Below, piece after piece: positions 9,655 to 17,574 of a stretch of 43,318 bases of DNA. This DNA is from an uncultured Clostridia bacterium. GTDB lineage: Bacteria > Bacillota > Clostridia > Christensenellales > Borkfalkiaceae. The position numbers and the translations under genes are program-made. The stretch is taken from assembly GCA_944354535.1 (NCBI GenBank), contig CALVPY010000021.1, forward strand, positions 1 through 43,318, in the 5' to 3' direction. The notes under the pieces were generated by a model, which searched no databases, was not told where the DNA came from, and saw nothing but the letters and a program-made list of their open reading frames with translations. Positions within the stretch are counted from its first letter, which is position 1, and every line of letters starts with the position of its first letter.

Positions 9655-9668
9655 GGCGCCCGGGCGCC
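9655..9668. repeat. GC-rich palindrome 3' of the thioesterase gene
   Basis: GGCGCCCGGGCGCC is a perfect 14-base palindrome 44 bases past the thioesterase stop. A short CCCTT/AAGGG stem is beside it and, on the minus strand, GAGGGTTTTG lies beyond it. It may act in transcript ending, but no good U tract touches it. Confidence 0.35.
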
Positions 9669-9711
9669 CCTTCGCAAGGGAATGAACGGAGAGCGCCCGT
9701 CGGAAGGGCCG

Positions 9712-10455
9712 TTATCGGCGCACGCCGAAGGTGAGGCGGCACTGCGTCAGCACTTCCTCCCCCATCCTGACTTCGCTCAAAAGCTCATCTCCCCTATCTT
9801 CCGCAAAGAGGGCAAGCTCGCTCCCCTCTTTCGCCTGTTTTGCATAGGAAATGTGGAAGCTTTTGAGGGTGCGGCCTTCGAGCGCCTGCATGGGCAGACA
9901 GTCCAAAAAGAGGTCGGCATAGCGCGTGTTGTTGACGTGGAGATAGTGATCGCACAGGCTCTGGCGGGCGACGGTGCGGTAGACCTCTTTGCCATCCTGC
10001 ATGCGCGGCACCTTCCAATTGGGCACGACGATGCTCTTTTCGGGGTTGTAGGGGCAGTTCGTGTTGGCGTCGCCCAGCGCTTCGCCCGTGAGGAGGGAGA
10101 ATGTACTAAGGTCGACGAGGCACCAGCGGGACGCCGCCGCGGCGACGGGCTGCCCGTCTTCGCCGAGGACGCGGTAGTCGCGCTCGAAAAAGACGTGGCG
10201 GGGCGGGAGCGGCCAGGTCTCGACCGTGACCGTCTCGCCGAAGGTGGGCTGACGGAAGATCTCGCCGTAGGTGTTGACGACGAGGAAGCCGTAATTTTTG
10301 GGTTTTAAGTCGGCATAGCCGAAGCCGAGCTCATCTGCGCTGCCCGTCGCGGACTCCTGGATGATGCCGAGGAGAGAGGCAAGGGAGAGCTCGTCCTTGA
10401 AATCGAAATCGGTATAGCGCAGCCGGAAGGGCCGGCGAAAGCAATAAGCACTCAT
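9712..10455 (-). CDS. Acyl-ACP thioesterase
   Basis: The enzyme releases free fatty acids from acyl-ACP in the cytosol. The 247 residues fit the bacterial acyl-ACP thioesterase family of two hot-dog domains. The first domain begins with FRLRYTDFDFKDELSLASLL, and the second contains DHYLHVNNTRYADLFLD near residue 173, where the family's catalytic Asn/His lie. The second half ends with a typical beta strand set. The only plausible start, ATG at 10455, lies 6 bases after a TATAAT box, so the transcript probably has no leader and no Shine-Dalgarno site. It is monocistronic as far as visible. Confidence 0.88.
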   Translation of the reverse strand: MSAYCFRRPFRLRYTDFDFKDELSLASLLGIIQESATGSADELGFGYADLKPKNYGFLVVNTYGEIFRQPTFGETVTVETWPLPPRHVFFERDYRVLGEDGQPVAAAASRWCLVDLSTFSLLTGEALGDANTNCPYNPEKSIVVPNWKVPRMQDGKEVYRTVARQSLCDHYLHVNNTRYADLFLDCLPMQALEGRTLKSFHISYAKQAKEGSELALFAEDRGDELLSEVRMGEEVLTQCRLTFGVRR

Positions 10456-10461
10456 AGCTTT

Positions 10462-10490
10462 ATTATAGCATGAAAGCCTTCCGCCGTCAA
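10462..10490 (-). promoter_or_regulatory. Promoter giving a leaderless thioesterase mRNA
   Basis: On the minus strand TTGACG (10485-10490), a 17-base spacer and TATAAT (10462-10467) are followed by only six bases, AAAGCT, and then the ATG. Initiation 7 bases after the -10 would fall on the start codon itself. Confidence 0.8.
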
Positions 10491-10547
10491 TCTTTTGGCT
10501 CGCAGCGCCGATGTTTTGTGCGCGCTTGAGCGGCGCGCTCTCCCCGT

Positions 10548-11246
10548 TCAGGATGCCGAGGAGAGATAGGTGAGCGCCCCTTCGAAGATCGCGGAAGCGA
10601 GCTTTTCACGGTACTCCCCCGTGACGAGGAGCTGTTCGTCTTCGGGATTGGACAAAAAGCCGCACTCCACGATGGCGGAGGGCGCGCTGCTGCATTTTAA
10701 GATGTAATAATCGCCCGCGACGGGAGAGGTCTTCTTGACGCACTCGGGCATCAGATTGAGCGCCGACTGAAGCGCGCACGCGAGCGCCTTCGAGGACGCG
10801 CTCCCCAAGAGATAGAACGCCTGTGCGCCGCGGCGGGCGGAGTCCGAGAAAAAGTTCTGATGGACGGAGAGAACGAGCGCGGGAGAAGCTTCTCCGATGA
10901 TCTTGGCGCGGGCTGCCATATCGCGCTTCTTATGCCCCGGGGCGGTGGTGCCGTAGAGGCCCGCCTCCGTCTTGCGCGTGAGCACCGCCTCAAAGCCCGC
11001 CGCCTCGAATTTTTCCTGCAGGATACGCACGAGGGAGAGGTTGAGATCGCTCTCCTTGACGCCCGTAAGGGTACCGCGCACGCCTGCGTCGATGCCGCCG
11101 TGACCCGCATCGAGCACGACGACGGGCTTCTGCGTCCCCGCCGCACTGCTCCCGAGCGCAAAGAAACAGGTGCCGAAGGCAAACAGCACCAAAAGGGCGA
11201 CGCCGAGCGCCGTCAGCGCAACGCGGTGCGAATAGAAAAACTTCAT
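10548..11246 (-). CDS. N-acetylmuramoyl-L-alanine amidase, CwlD-like
   Basis: This zinc amidase (Amidase_3 family) cleaves the lactyl-peptide bond of peptidoglycan. ATG at 11246 gives 232 residues starting MKFFYSHR followed by a hydrophobic anchor (about residues 9-33), so the enzyme is exported or membrane-anchored. Zinc ligands and catalytic residues are visible in LDAGHGGIDAG, KESDLN, LSVHQNFF and IVECGFLSNPEDEQLL. The stretch RGAQAFYLLGSASSKALA resembles CwlD, which makes muramic delta-lactam in spore cortex, and a spoVAC gene lies 4 kb away. A vegetative role remains possible. A longer frame reaching 11405 has no support. Confidence 0.85.
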   Translation of the reverse strand: MKFFYSHRVALTALGVALLVLFAFGTCFFALGSSAAGTQKPVVVLDAGHGGIDAGVRGTLTGVKESDLNLSLVRILQEKFEAAGFEAVLTRKTEAGLYGTTAPGHKKRDMAARAKIIGEASPALVLSVHQNFFSDSARRGAQAFYLLGSASSKALACALQSALNLMPECVKKTSPVAGDYYILKCSSAPSAIVECGFLSNPEDEQLLVTGEYREKLASAIFEGALTYLSSAS

Positions 11247-11252
11247 ACCGCT

Positions 11253-11258
11253 ATTGTA
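11253..11258 (-). promoter_or_regulatory. -10 box six bases before the amidase start
   Basis: TACAAT on the minus strand is followed by AGCGGT and the ATG at 11246. No convincing -35 is seen 16-18 bases upstream, so either an activator, another sigma factor (a forespore factor would be plausible for a cortex amidase) or chance is involved. The geometry is the same as at 10462 and 24381. Confidence 0.4.
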
Positions 11259-11316
11259 TGGAGGGGCAAAGGAAGTTATGCGAAAACGGCTGCCGCGGGT
11301 TTTGTCTGTGACGGGT

Positions 11317-11351
11317 GCGCGCCGCCGCGGGCAGAGCCCGCGGCGGCGCGC
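11317..11351. terminator. Sixteen-pair GC hairpin
   Basis: Arms GCGCGCCGCCGCGGGC and GCCCGCGGCGGCGCGC are perfectly complementary around the loop AGA. It lies between the permease stop and the amidase promoter, with no U tract on either side. It is the second of two stacked hairpins in this 155-base gap. Confidence 0.55.
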
Positions 11352-11360
11352 AAAATGGAA

Positions 11361-11387
11361 GCGCCCGCGGCATGCTGCCGCGGGCGC
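11361..11387 (-). terminator. Twelve-pair GC hairpin 3' of the ABC permease
   Basis: Arms GCGCCCGCGGCA/TGCCGCGGGCGC with a three-base loop lie 14 bases past the permease stop. The minus-strand sequence after it is TTCCATTTT, a broken U tract, so it is the most likely terminator of the ABC transporter operon. Confidence 0.6.
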
Positions 11388-11401
11388 CCCCGAATACAAT
11401 A

Positions 11402-13414
11402 TCATTCGTTTGCTTTCAGGCTCTCGTTCATGTCGATGCCGACGATCTTACGGCGCAGGATGAGGGTGACGAGCGCCGTGAAGAGCAGCACGACGACGGC
11501 AGCCACCGGCCAGACGAACCAGCTCACGCCCGAGAGCGAGCCGATATTGATGACCTCGAACAAGATCCAGATGAGGAAGACGCCGACGGGATAGCCGAAA
11601 ATGATGCCGACGAACGTGTTGATGTACACTTCGCGGTAGATATAGCCCGCGACCTCCTTATCGTAATAGCCGAGCACCATCAACGTGGCGATCTCGCGGT
11701 TCCTCTCGCTCACGTTGATGTTGGTAAGCGTGTAGATGACCGTCATCGTAAGGAGCCCTGCAAAGATGACGATGACCGTCGCGAGCCCGATGAGCGCCGC
11801 CGAGCCGAAATCGTGGAAGAGGCACATATCGAGGAGGGCGAAGCCTGCGAGCGCGATGCCCATCGAACAGGCGACGGAGATGACCGTCATCGAGAAGCGG
11901 TAATGATAGCGCAAAACGTTGCGCATCGTCGACTTATACTTGAAGGAAAGCTTGTTCCAGAGGAAGGGAATGCGCTCCAAAAATACCTTCCTGCCCGCCT
12001 TCGGAGGCTTGGCGCGGAGCAGATCGGCGGGCTTTTCGCGCACCATCTTGCCGCCCGCGATGAGCGTTGCCGCGAGCGTCGCCGCGACGATGCAGGTGAA
12101 GGTGATGAGGAAATAGAGGGAAGTCGCCACATCCGTCATGGGCGGCATCGCATAGTTGTAGTTGAAGACGAAGTAGACGAAGCTCGTCAGCCCCACGCCC
12201 ACGAAGTAGGCGCCCGTGCCGCCGATGCCCGTCGCGATCGCCGCGAACAGCAGATATTTGAAGACGATGCGGAAGCCCGAATAGCCGAGCGAGCGGAGGC
12301 AGGCGATCTGCGGGCGCTCCTCTTCCATGAGGCGGGTCATGTTGGAGAGCACGACGAGCGCCGTCACGAAGACGAAGGCGACCATGAGCACGGTGCCGAT
12401 CGCCGTCACCTTGATCGCATAGGAGTTGAGGGAATTGACGGAGAAGTTATCGTTGAGGGTGATAAATTCGATGTCTTCGCCCAAAAGCGAGATGAGCGCC
12501 GCCTTTTCCTCTTCGACGTAGCTTTCGTACCCTTCGCCGAAGGGTTCGAAATGCTCGCGCTCGGGGAGGGCGATGTAGAGATCGCCGCGCGGCAGCACCG
12601 TTTCATCCGCTTCGAGCCCCGCGAAGGCGAGCATGAGATCGACGCTCGTTTCGGGGATGCCTGCTTGAAGGAGCGCTTCGCCATACGTCGGGATGAGCCC
12701 GAAGGAGAAGTAGTACGCGCCCGAGATCGTATTGAGCCCCGAAAGCGCGTTGGCAACGTCGGGGATCTCGACGCCTTCTTCCTGGATGTAGCTCGGCTCC
12801 CCTTCGACGCCGAAGAGGATGGGGCTCAGCGCGGTGCCCGCCGCCGTCACTTCGGTGGGTTCGAAATAGGAAAGGAAGGTCTCCGTCGTGGAAGAAATTT
12901 CCTGCCCGCCCTGCTCCATGAGCTGTTTCAGAATATCCGCCCAGTCGAGAGAGAAGGAAGTCCCCTCATCAAGGGAGAAAAAGGTCTTGCTCGATTCGAC
13001 GTGGATGGAGACAAATTCATCCTCTTTAAGCTCATCGAACGTCTTGCCCGAACGCCCCCAAAGCTCGTTGACGCCCCCCTCTTCCAGAAAGTAGAGGCGG
13101 ACGGTGTCTTTCCCCCCGTTCACTTCCACTTCGACGTCGAGCGAGTTGCCCGAACTCACGTTGCCTTCGCCGTAGCGCTCCCGGACAGAAGCGAGCTGCT
13201 CGTCGGAAAAGCCCGACTCCCCCGTACTCTTGACGATGAGATCGGAGATATTCTGATCGCGGTAGCTCTCTGCAAGGGAGCGGCGGATGACCTCGCCCGA
13301 GGATCCGACGCCCGAAATGAGCCCCACGCTGACCACCACGATGAAGATGATGGACAAAAAGCGCATGAGATGTTTTTGAAACATCCGCGCCAATGTTTTG
13401 AGATAGGTCTTCAT
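11402..13414 (-). CDS. ABC transporter permease, FtsX-like (MacB/LolC type)
   Basis: This 670-residue membrane protein carries two FtsX-type transmembrane modules. One membrane helix (about residues 17-38) precedes a large extracytoplasmic domain (to about residue 330). Three helices follow around residues 333-475, then a cytoplasmic linker REKPADLLRAKPPKAGR, and then four more helices to the end. NREIATLMVLGYYDKEV and RPQIACLRSLGYSG are the coupling-helix sequences of this family. The start ATG at 13414 is 1 base after the ATPase stop. The family exports or senses peptides and lipids by mechanotransmission rather than classical pumping; the substrate here is unknown. Confidence 0.9.
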   Translation of the reverse strand: MKTYLKTLARMFQKHLMRFLSIIFIVVVSVGLISGVGSSGEVIRRSLAESYRDQNISDLIVKSTGESGFSDEQLASVRERYGEGNVSSGNSLDVEVEVNGGKDTVRLYFLEEGGVNELWGRSGKTFDELKEDEFVSIHVESSKTFFSLDEGTSFSLDWADILKQLMEQGGQEISSTTETFLSYFEPTEVTAAGTALSPILFGVEGEPSYIQEEGVEIPDVANALSGLNTISGAYYFSFGLIPTYGEALLQAGIPETSVDLMLAFAGLEADETVLPRGDLYIALPEREHFEPFGEGYESYVEEEKAALISLLGEDIEFITLNDNFSVNSLNSYAIKVTAIGTVLMVAFVFVTALVVLSNMTRLMEEERPQIACLRSLGYSGFRIVFKYLLFAAIATGIGGTGAYFVGVGLTSFVYFVFNYNYAMPPMTDVATSLYFLITFTCIVAATLAATLIAGGKMVREKPADLLRAKPPKAGRKVFLERIPFLWNKLSFKYKSTMRNVLRYHYRFSMTVISVACSMGIALAGFALLDMCLFHDFGSAALIGLATVIVIFAGLLTMTVIYTLTNINVSERNREIATLMVLGYYDKEVAGYIYREVYINTFVGIIFGYPVGVFLIWILFEVINIGSLSGVSWFVWPVAAVVVLLFTALVTLILRRKIVGIDMNESLKANE

Positions 13415-13415
13415 G

Positions 13416-14117
13416 TTACCACTCGATCTCCTCGATGGGCATGGGATGCTCATTTTTGACGATATTTTCGATATGACCGCTCTTGATGTAGATGACGCGG
13501 TCTGCCATATCTTTGAGGGCGGCATTGTGCGTGACGGCGACGACGAGCTTATTCCTCTCGCGGGCGACATCGTAAAGCACTTTCAAAATGCGCTTGCCCG
13601 TCACATAGTCGAGCGCGCCCGTCGGTTCGTCGCAAAGGAGAAGGCGGGGATTTTTGGCGATGGCGCGGGCGATGGAGACGCGCTGCTGCTCGCCGCCCGA
13701 AAGCTGGGCGGGGAAGTTGTTCATCCTGTCCTCGAGCCCCACTTCTTTTAAGGTCGCCTGAGGGTCGAGATGGTCTTTGCAGATCTCCACGGCGATCTCG
13801 ACGTTTTCGAGCGCAGTTAAGTTGGGCATGAGGTTGTAAAACTGGAAGACAAAGCCGACGTCCTCGCGGCGGTAGCGGCAGAGCCCCTTCTTATCGAGCC
13901 CCGTCACTTCGCGGCCGTCCAGAACGATCTTGCCCTCCGTGGCGTTATCCATGCCGCCGAGCAGATTCAGAAGCGTCGTCTTGCCTGCGCCCGAACTTCC
14001 CAAAACGACGACGAATTCGCCGTCTTCCAAAGAAAAAGAGACGTCCTCCAAAGCCTTGACGTCTACCGAACCCGAATGGTAGGTCTTGCCGACGCCTTCG
14101 AGCGTGAGAAAACTCAT
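13416..14117 (-). CDS. ABC transporter ATP-binding protein, LolD/MacB family
   Basis: The 233-residue ATPase drives the FtsX-like permease encoded directly downstream. Walker A is [11 protein letters not shown] near residue 38, the Q-loop is [15 protein letters not shown], the signature is [16 protein letters not shown], and Walker B is [12 protein letters not shown] near residue 163. The H-loop is AVTHNAA. The start is an ATG behind GGGAGGTGCAAT. The pair resembles antimicrobial-peptide or lipoprotein-type exporters, but no sensor kinase or membrane fusion partner is beside it. Confidence 0.93.
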   Translation of the reverse strand: MSFLTLEGVGKTYHSGSVDVKALEDVSFSLEDGEFVVVLGSSGAGKTTLLNLLGGMDNATEGKIVLDGREVTGLDKKGLCRYRREDVGFVFQFYNLMPNLTALENVEIAVEICKDHLDPQATLKEVGLEDRMNNFPAQLSGGEQQRVSIARAIAKNPRLLLCDEPTGALDYVTGKRILKVLYDVARERNKLVVAVTHNAALKDMADRVIYIKSGHIENIVKNEHPMPIEEIEW

Positions 14118-14215
14118 ATTGCACCTCCCGCGGGATCCCCGCGCAGCCGATCGGACAGGCGCTCTTTGCGCACCCCGCCAACGCAGCGGGCATCTCCCGG
14201 CACCCGTATCACTTC

Positions 14216-14245
14216 ATTATATAGTATACCACGGGAGTATATCAA
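14216..14245 (-). promoter_or_regulatory. Promoter of the ABC transporter operon
   Basis: TTGATA (14240-14245), an 18-base spacer and TATAAT (14216-14221) lie about 100 bases before the ATPase start. Two GTATAY elements lie within the spacer, making a small AT-rich repeat over the promoter that could bind a regulator. Confidence 0.6.
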
Positions 14246-14273
14246 ATGCGTTGCATTATCGTGAAAATATTGT

Positions 14274-14300
14274 GAAAATCCCCGCAGAAGATCTGCGGGG
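14274..14300 (-). terminator. Intrinsic terminator of the DUF1858 gene
   Basis: Nine perfect pairs (CCCCGCAGA/TCTGCGGGG) around a three-base loop are followed on the minus strand by ATTTTC. It lies 24 bases past the DUF1858 stop, just upstream of the ABC operon promoter. Confidence 0.8.
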
Positions 14301-14323
14301 ATCCCCACTCCCTTGCGGGAGAT

Positions 14324-14521
14324 TCAGTTGATGCCTTCGTTGAGCTTTGCAAGCAGGGCGTCGAGGTCTTCGCCGTGAACGGCGACCGCCTCGGCGACCG
14401 TCTCCCCGTGTGCAAGCGCACAGCCGAAGCAGTGCATCCCTGCCGAGAGCAAAATCTCGGGCGCATCGGGATTGAGCTGCAGCACATCGGAAATGAGCGT
14501 ATCTGCCGTGATCTTTGCCAT
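14324..14521 (-). CDS. DUF1858 protein (ScdA/RIC N-terminal-like, CxxC)
   Basis: This complete 65-residue single-domain protein of the DUF1858 family starts MAKITADTLISDVL and carries the family motif MHCFGCALAHGETVAEA with a CxxC pair near residue 31. The domain occurs alone or fused to hybrid-cluster and iron-sulfur repair proteins and probably binds a cofactor or metal; the function of the free form is not established. AGGAG lies 8 bases before the ATG. It has its own promoter and terminator, so it is monocistronic. Confidence 0.9.
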   Translation of the reverse strand: MAKITADTLISDVLQLNPDAPEILLSAGMHCFGCALAHGETVAEAVAVHGEDLDALLAKLNEGIN

Positions 14522-14552
14522 GATAGTACTCCTTTCAGTCTCTTATGGTTAT

Positions 14553-14581
14553 ATTATACCACAGCGCAAAAGGTTTTACAA
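14553..14581 (-). promoter_or_regulatory. Promoter of the DUF1858 gene
   Basis: TTGTAA (14576-14581), a 17-base spacer and TATAAT (14553-14558) lie 32 bases before the ATG, leaving room for a normal Shine-Dalgarno leader. Confidence 0.7.
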
Positions 14582-14632
14582 CTCATTTTGAAAGATTTTC
14601 GCCGCCAAAAGTATTCGGCCGATGAATGCTTT

Positions 14633-15091
14633 TCACCCAAGGCTAAGAAGATAATAGATAAGCCCCACTGCGGCTCCTGCGCTCACCCCGAACACCAGAA
14701 TAGGCCCTGCGACGAGGAACATCTTCGCCGCCATGCCGTAGACGTAGCCTTCCGTCTTGAACTCGATGGCGGGAGAGGCGACAGAGTTTGCAAACCCCGT
14801 GATGGGTACGATGCTCCCCGCACCCGCCTGCTTCCCGATGCGGTCGTAGACGCCGAGGCCCGTTAAAAGCGTCCCCAAAAAGATGAGAAGGACGGAGACG
14901 GTGCCCGCAAGGACGTCGCCCGAGAGCCCCAAAAGTTCCAGCATAAAGCGGAAAAACTGCCCGATGCTGCAAATGAAGCCGCCGACCATGAACGCCCTGC
15001 CGCACGTTGCGAAGTGCTTGGTGGGCGGAGAAAAGGAGTTGACGTAATTGAGATAGTTTTGATTGCGCCGCGCAAGTTGTTTCTGCGTCAT
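14633..15091 (-). CDS. spoVAC: Stage V sporulation protein AC
   Basis: SpoVAC is an integral membrane component of the channel that moves dipicolinic acid into and out of spores. The 152 residues match the family length, and the diagnostic central segment AGAGSIVPITGFANSVASPA is present near residue 90. Several membrane helices follow KHFATCGRAFMVGGFICSIG. A GGGAGAGG ribosome site is present. The usual partners spoVAD and spoVAEb are not adjacent: upstream lies the phage module and downstream the DUF1858 gene. It may be a second copy, or the operon may be split. Presence of this gene supports an endospore-forming ancestry but does not prove sporulation. Confidence 0.9.
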   Translation of the reverse strand: MTQKQLARRNQNYLNYVNSFSPPTKHFATCGRAFMVGGFICSIGQFFRFMLELLGLSGDVLAGTVSVLLIFLGTLLTGLGVYDRIGKQAGAGSIVPITGFANSVASPAIEFKTEGYVYGMAAKMFLVAGPILVFGVSAGAAVGLIYYLLSLG

Positions 15092-15255
15092 ACCCTCTCC
15101 CTTCTCCCTACGCTTCGCCCTTCCTCATGCCCGAAAGCGGGGATACAGCTCTCCCGCTCCTCCCGCGTCTTGCCGGGAAATTGCTCTTTCCTTGCTTTCA
15201 TGCCCTCAGTTTGGGGATAATCGCCCGCAATTATACCCTCTTCCCCGCCCGAAGC
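15092..15255. other. Gap between spoVAC and the phage module
   Basis: The 164 bases hold a TATAAT on the minus strand near 15230 without a convincing -35, and a purine-rich minus-strand stretch before spoVAC. I see no terminator hairpin after the last phage gene, no attachment-site repeat and no RNA gene. Confidence 0.4.
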
Positions 15256-15747
15256 TCAGATATACGAGGCGAGAAGATCGTAGAGCGTCGCGTAATATTC
15301 CCCGAGATAGGTGCGGGCGAGCGAGTCCATCGCATAGGCTTCGAGGCGTGCCTCCGCATCCGACGTGATGTCCATGTAATAGGATCGCACGACGAGGAAG
15401 CGCTGGGAGGCGGAAAGGTTGTAGTTGGGGTTTTCGGGATAGCGGTACGGGCCCTGCTCGTTGCCGTCGCCCGCGTCGAGATCGTAGGCGATCTGATACA
15501 AAAGATCGTCCTTGACGACTTCCACTTTTGCCTCCGCCTCCTCGTCGATGGCTATGGAGCGCGCCTCGAAGTAGGTGGAGCGCGCCGTGCCGTTCGTGAG
15601 GAGTTCCTTGAAAAGCTCCCCCTTCTCCTTTTCCGCCGCGGCGAGGATGTCGTTCTTTTCCGCCTGCGCCGCACGCACCATCGCCATCTGCACCGCATTG
15701 AGATCGGCAAACTGTTCGTCGGAAAGATCGATGATGTCGATGATCAC
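15256..15747 (-). CDS. Helical protein, last gene of the phage head module
   Basis: The 163-residue product is not assigned to a family. The GTG at 15747 overlaps the upstream stop as GTGA and follows GGGAGG, so this start is well supported even though the frame is open much further upstream in antisense-like sequence. The N-terminal half is acidic and helix-forming (LSDEQFADLNAVQMAMVRAA, then EKNDILAAAEKEKGELFKEL) and probably coiled coil. The C-terminal half is rich in Tyr and Asp. In P22 the position after gp10 holds the tail needle and internal proteins, but I see no similarity to those. A structural or ejection-related role is only inferred from position. Confidence 0.7.
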   Translation of the reverse strand: MIIDIIDLSDEQFADLNAVQMAMVRAAQAEKNDILAAAEKEKGELFKELLTNGTARSTYFEARSIAIDEEAEAKVEVVKDDLLYQIAYDLDAGDGNEQGPYRYPENPNYNLSASQRFLVVRSYYMDITSDAEARLEAYAMDSLARTYLGEYYATLYDLLASYI

Positions 15748-17000
15748 GGCCTGCCCTCCCGTAGCGTGATGCAAAGCTCTTTCAGCCTTGCTCCCGACGG
15801 AGCCTTGACCCGAAAGGCAAAGGCGCTGCCCTTCAGAGGCGGCATGAGGCGCATCTCTTCTCCCGCACGGCCGCGGACAAAGCGGGGAAGCCCCCGCTCC
15901 GCCCGCACCTCGATGCGGAAATGCCCCTCTCCCTCGACGCGCACCGCATCGAGATAGCGCACCTCGGAAAGCCCTCCGTCGGAGAGCGGAAACTCCACGA
16001 GCATCTCCCGATCGCCCGCCCCTTCTTTGTCGAGGGCGTACAGCTTTCCATCCTGCAAAATCTGAAGTTCCTTCCCGCCCGCGAGACTGTCCGCCCCGAG
16101 GCGCAGGATCGCCGCCCCTGTATCCTCTACGGAGAGGATGCACCGTTCCCCGTTCTTCAGCGTGACTGCCGCATAGTACTGCTCGCCCGCCGAAACGGCA
16201 GTTGCCCCTTTGCTCCAATCGATGTACTCTGCCCCGCAGCCTTCCACGGGGGAGACCGCATCCCCTCTGAGGGAAAAGACGCCGTTTTCCGTGCAGAACA
16301 CCGCGCGGCTGCCGCAGGCGGCAGCGGAGGACGGGATGAGCTTCCCGCAGGCAAAAGCGATCTCCCCCGCCCGGAAGCCGAGAAAATCCCCGGGCGCCGT
16401 AAGCGCCGTGATCCCCCGTTCCCGGAAGAGGAGCAGCCTGCCGCGGTGGGAGATGAGCCGCCCGATCGCACCGCCCGCCGAAGGCAGGTCGATGCTGCCC
16501 GCCCCGTCCGCCGACTGCGCCCAATCGTCGGGCGCAAGCGGAGCGGAGTAGGAGAGCGTCTCCCCCGAAGCGAGGAACAGCCGCTCGCCGTGTACTGCCA
16601 TGCAAGTTCCCGCGGGGGCCTCCGCGACCGCCTCCGCACCCTCCTCTCCGAGAGAATACAGCCCCTCCGCAAGGAGGACGAAGTACCCCCTTCCCTCCTC
16701 CCCGGGGAAGGAGAGCACGTCGAGGGGCGGCGAAGAGAGCTGCCACTGCGCATCCCCGCGATGCAGCGAGCTGCCGTCCCGGGAGAACAGCGCGCCGTCC
16801 TCCGTCGAAAAGAGCCGTTCCGTCCCCGCGGGAAGCGCGTTCAGAAACCTTTTCCCGCCCGTAAAGCGGAGCGCCCCGCCGCGTTCTGCGGCGTTGAGGG
16901 CAAACACCGCCGTTTTGCCGCTCTTTTGCATGAAGAGGGAGGGACGGATGCGCACCCGCTTCCTCGTGAGAGCGGGCGTCTGCAGCAAACTAACGCTCAT
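15744..17000 (-). CDS. gp10-like head-tail stabilisation protein, propeller-like
   Basis: The 418-residue product has repeated beta-strand units such as SFPGEEGRGYFVLLAEGLYS, VHGERLFLASGETLSYS and SHRGRLLLFRERGITAL, the pattern of a beta propeller with Trp/Tyr blades. In P22-like phages the protein after the gp4 adaptor is the gp10 hub of about 470 residues, and the phrase on sampling a source value (APDDWAQSADGAGSIDLP) is typical of that family. ATG at 17000 follows GGAGG by 5 bases and overlaps the adaptor stop as ATGA. The assignment is by gene order and fold pattern. Confidence 0.65.
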   Translation of the reverse strand: MSVSLLQTPALTRKRVRIRPSLFMQKSGKTAVFALNAAERGGALRFTGGKRFLNALPAGTERLFSTEDGALFSRDGSSLHRGDAQWQLSSPPLDVLSFPGEEGRGYFVLLAEGLYSLGEEGAEAVAEAPAGTCMAVHGERLFLASGETLSYSAPLAPDDWAQSADGAGSIDLPSAGGAIGRLISHRGRLLLFRERGITALTAPGDFLGFRAGEIAFACGKLIPSSAAACGSRAVFCTENGVFSLRGDAVSPVEGCGAEYIDWSKGATAVSAGEQYYAAVTLKNGERCILSVEDTGAAILRLGADSLAGGKELQILQDGKLYALDKEGAGDREMLVEFPLSDGGLSEVRYLDAVRVEGEGHFRIEVRAERGLPRFVRGRAGEEMRLMPPLKGSAFAFRVKAPSGARLKELCITLREGRP

Positions 17001-17557
17001 ACCCACCTCCTCGCCCGCATCGCAAGAGCACGGCGGGGAAGCCCCGCTGCGCGCACGGCGTCCCGGTATCGCCCGTCCCAGAGCTTTGCCTCTTCAAACA
17101 TCCCGCGGGAGAGGCAGAACTCCCGCGCTACGCCGAAGGAGAGAAGGCGCGCCGAGACCCTGCCGCCGAACTCGCTTTTGCCGTCGATGCTCTTGGGCGC
17201 GGGAGAGTAGCAGTAGCGCACCCTCACCCTGCCGCAGTCCACCGCAGGCAGGAAGAGCCCCTCTTTCTGCGGTTCAAAGACAATTTCGCGCCCCCGGAAA
17301 AACACGGAGCGCACCCCCGCGGGCGCATAGGCAAAGGCATCCCATGCGATAAAATGCTCCGCCGCCGAAAGTTCCTCCTCCGCCCTGAGAGGGAGGTGAT
17401 CGACGGCAAGCTCGTTCTCCACAAGGTCGTAACAGCGGAGCAGGGATGCGATCTCCCCCGTCGGCACCGCACCTTCCGAAAGTTCCTCGAGCTGCTTGTT
17501 CAAGTCGGCACGGCCGAGATGCTCTGCGGCGAGCGCCAAAACTTCCTTGACCGTCAT
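16997..17557 (-). CDS. gp4-like head-tail adaptor protein
   Basis: The 186-residue product begins MTVKEVLALAAEHLGRADLN and has an alpha-helical first half, then a beta segment (VFFRGREIVFEPQKEG), then a helical C-terminus with SRGMFEEAKLWDGRYRDAV. Size, all-helical framing and place between coat and propeller genes fit the gp4 family that docks under the portal. AAGGAGGCAGGAG lies directly before the ATG at 17557. It is 17 bases after the coat gene. The frame's longer version up to 17725 lies inside the coat gene and is rejected. Confidence 0.65.
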   Translation of the reverse strand: MTVKEVLALAAEHLGRADLNKQLEELSEGAVPTGEIASLLRCYDLVENELAVDHLPLRAEEELSAAEHFIAWDAFAYAPAGVRSVFFRGREIVFEPQKEGLFLPAVDCGRVRVRYCYSPAPKSIDGKSEFGGRVSARLLSFGVAREFCLSRGMFEEAKLWDGRYRDAVRAAGLPRRALAMRARRWV

Positions 17558-17574
17558 CTCCTGCCTCCTTTTCC

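Noticed and set aside
11315-13459. Plus-strand open frame of 714 codons opposite the ABC permease
   Set aside because: Composition is the typical antisense pattern of charged and His-rich residues. The minus strand encodes a clear FtsX-like permease with a ribosome site.
15092-15255. Possible forespore sigma-G promoter before spoVAC
   Set aside because: No -35/-10 pair with the right spacing could be matched convincingly.
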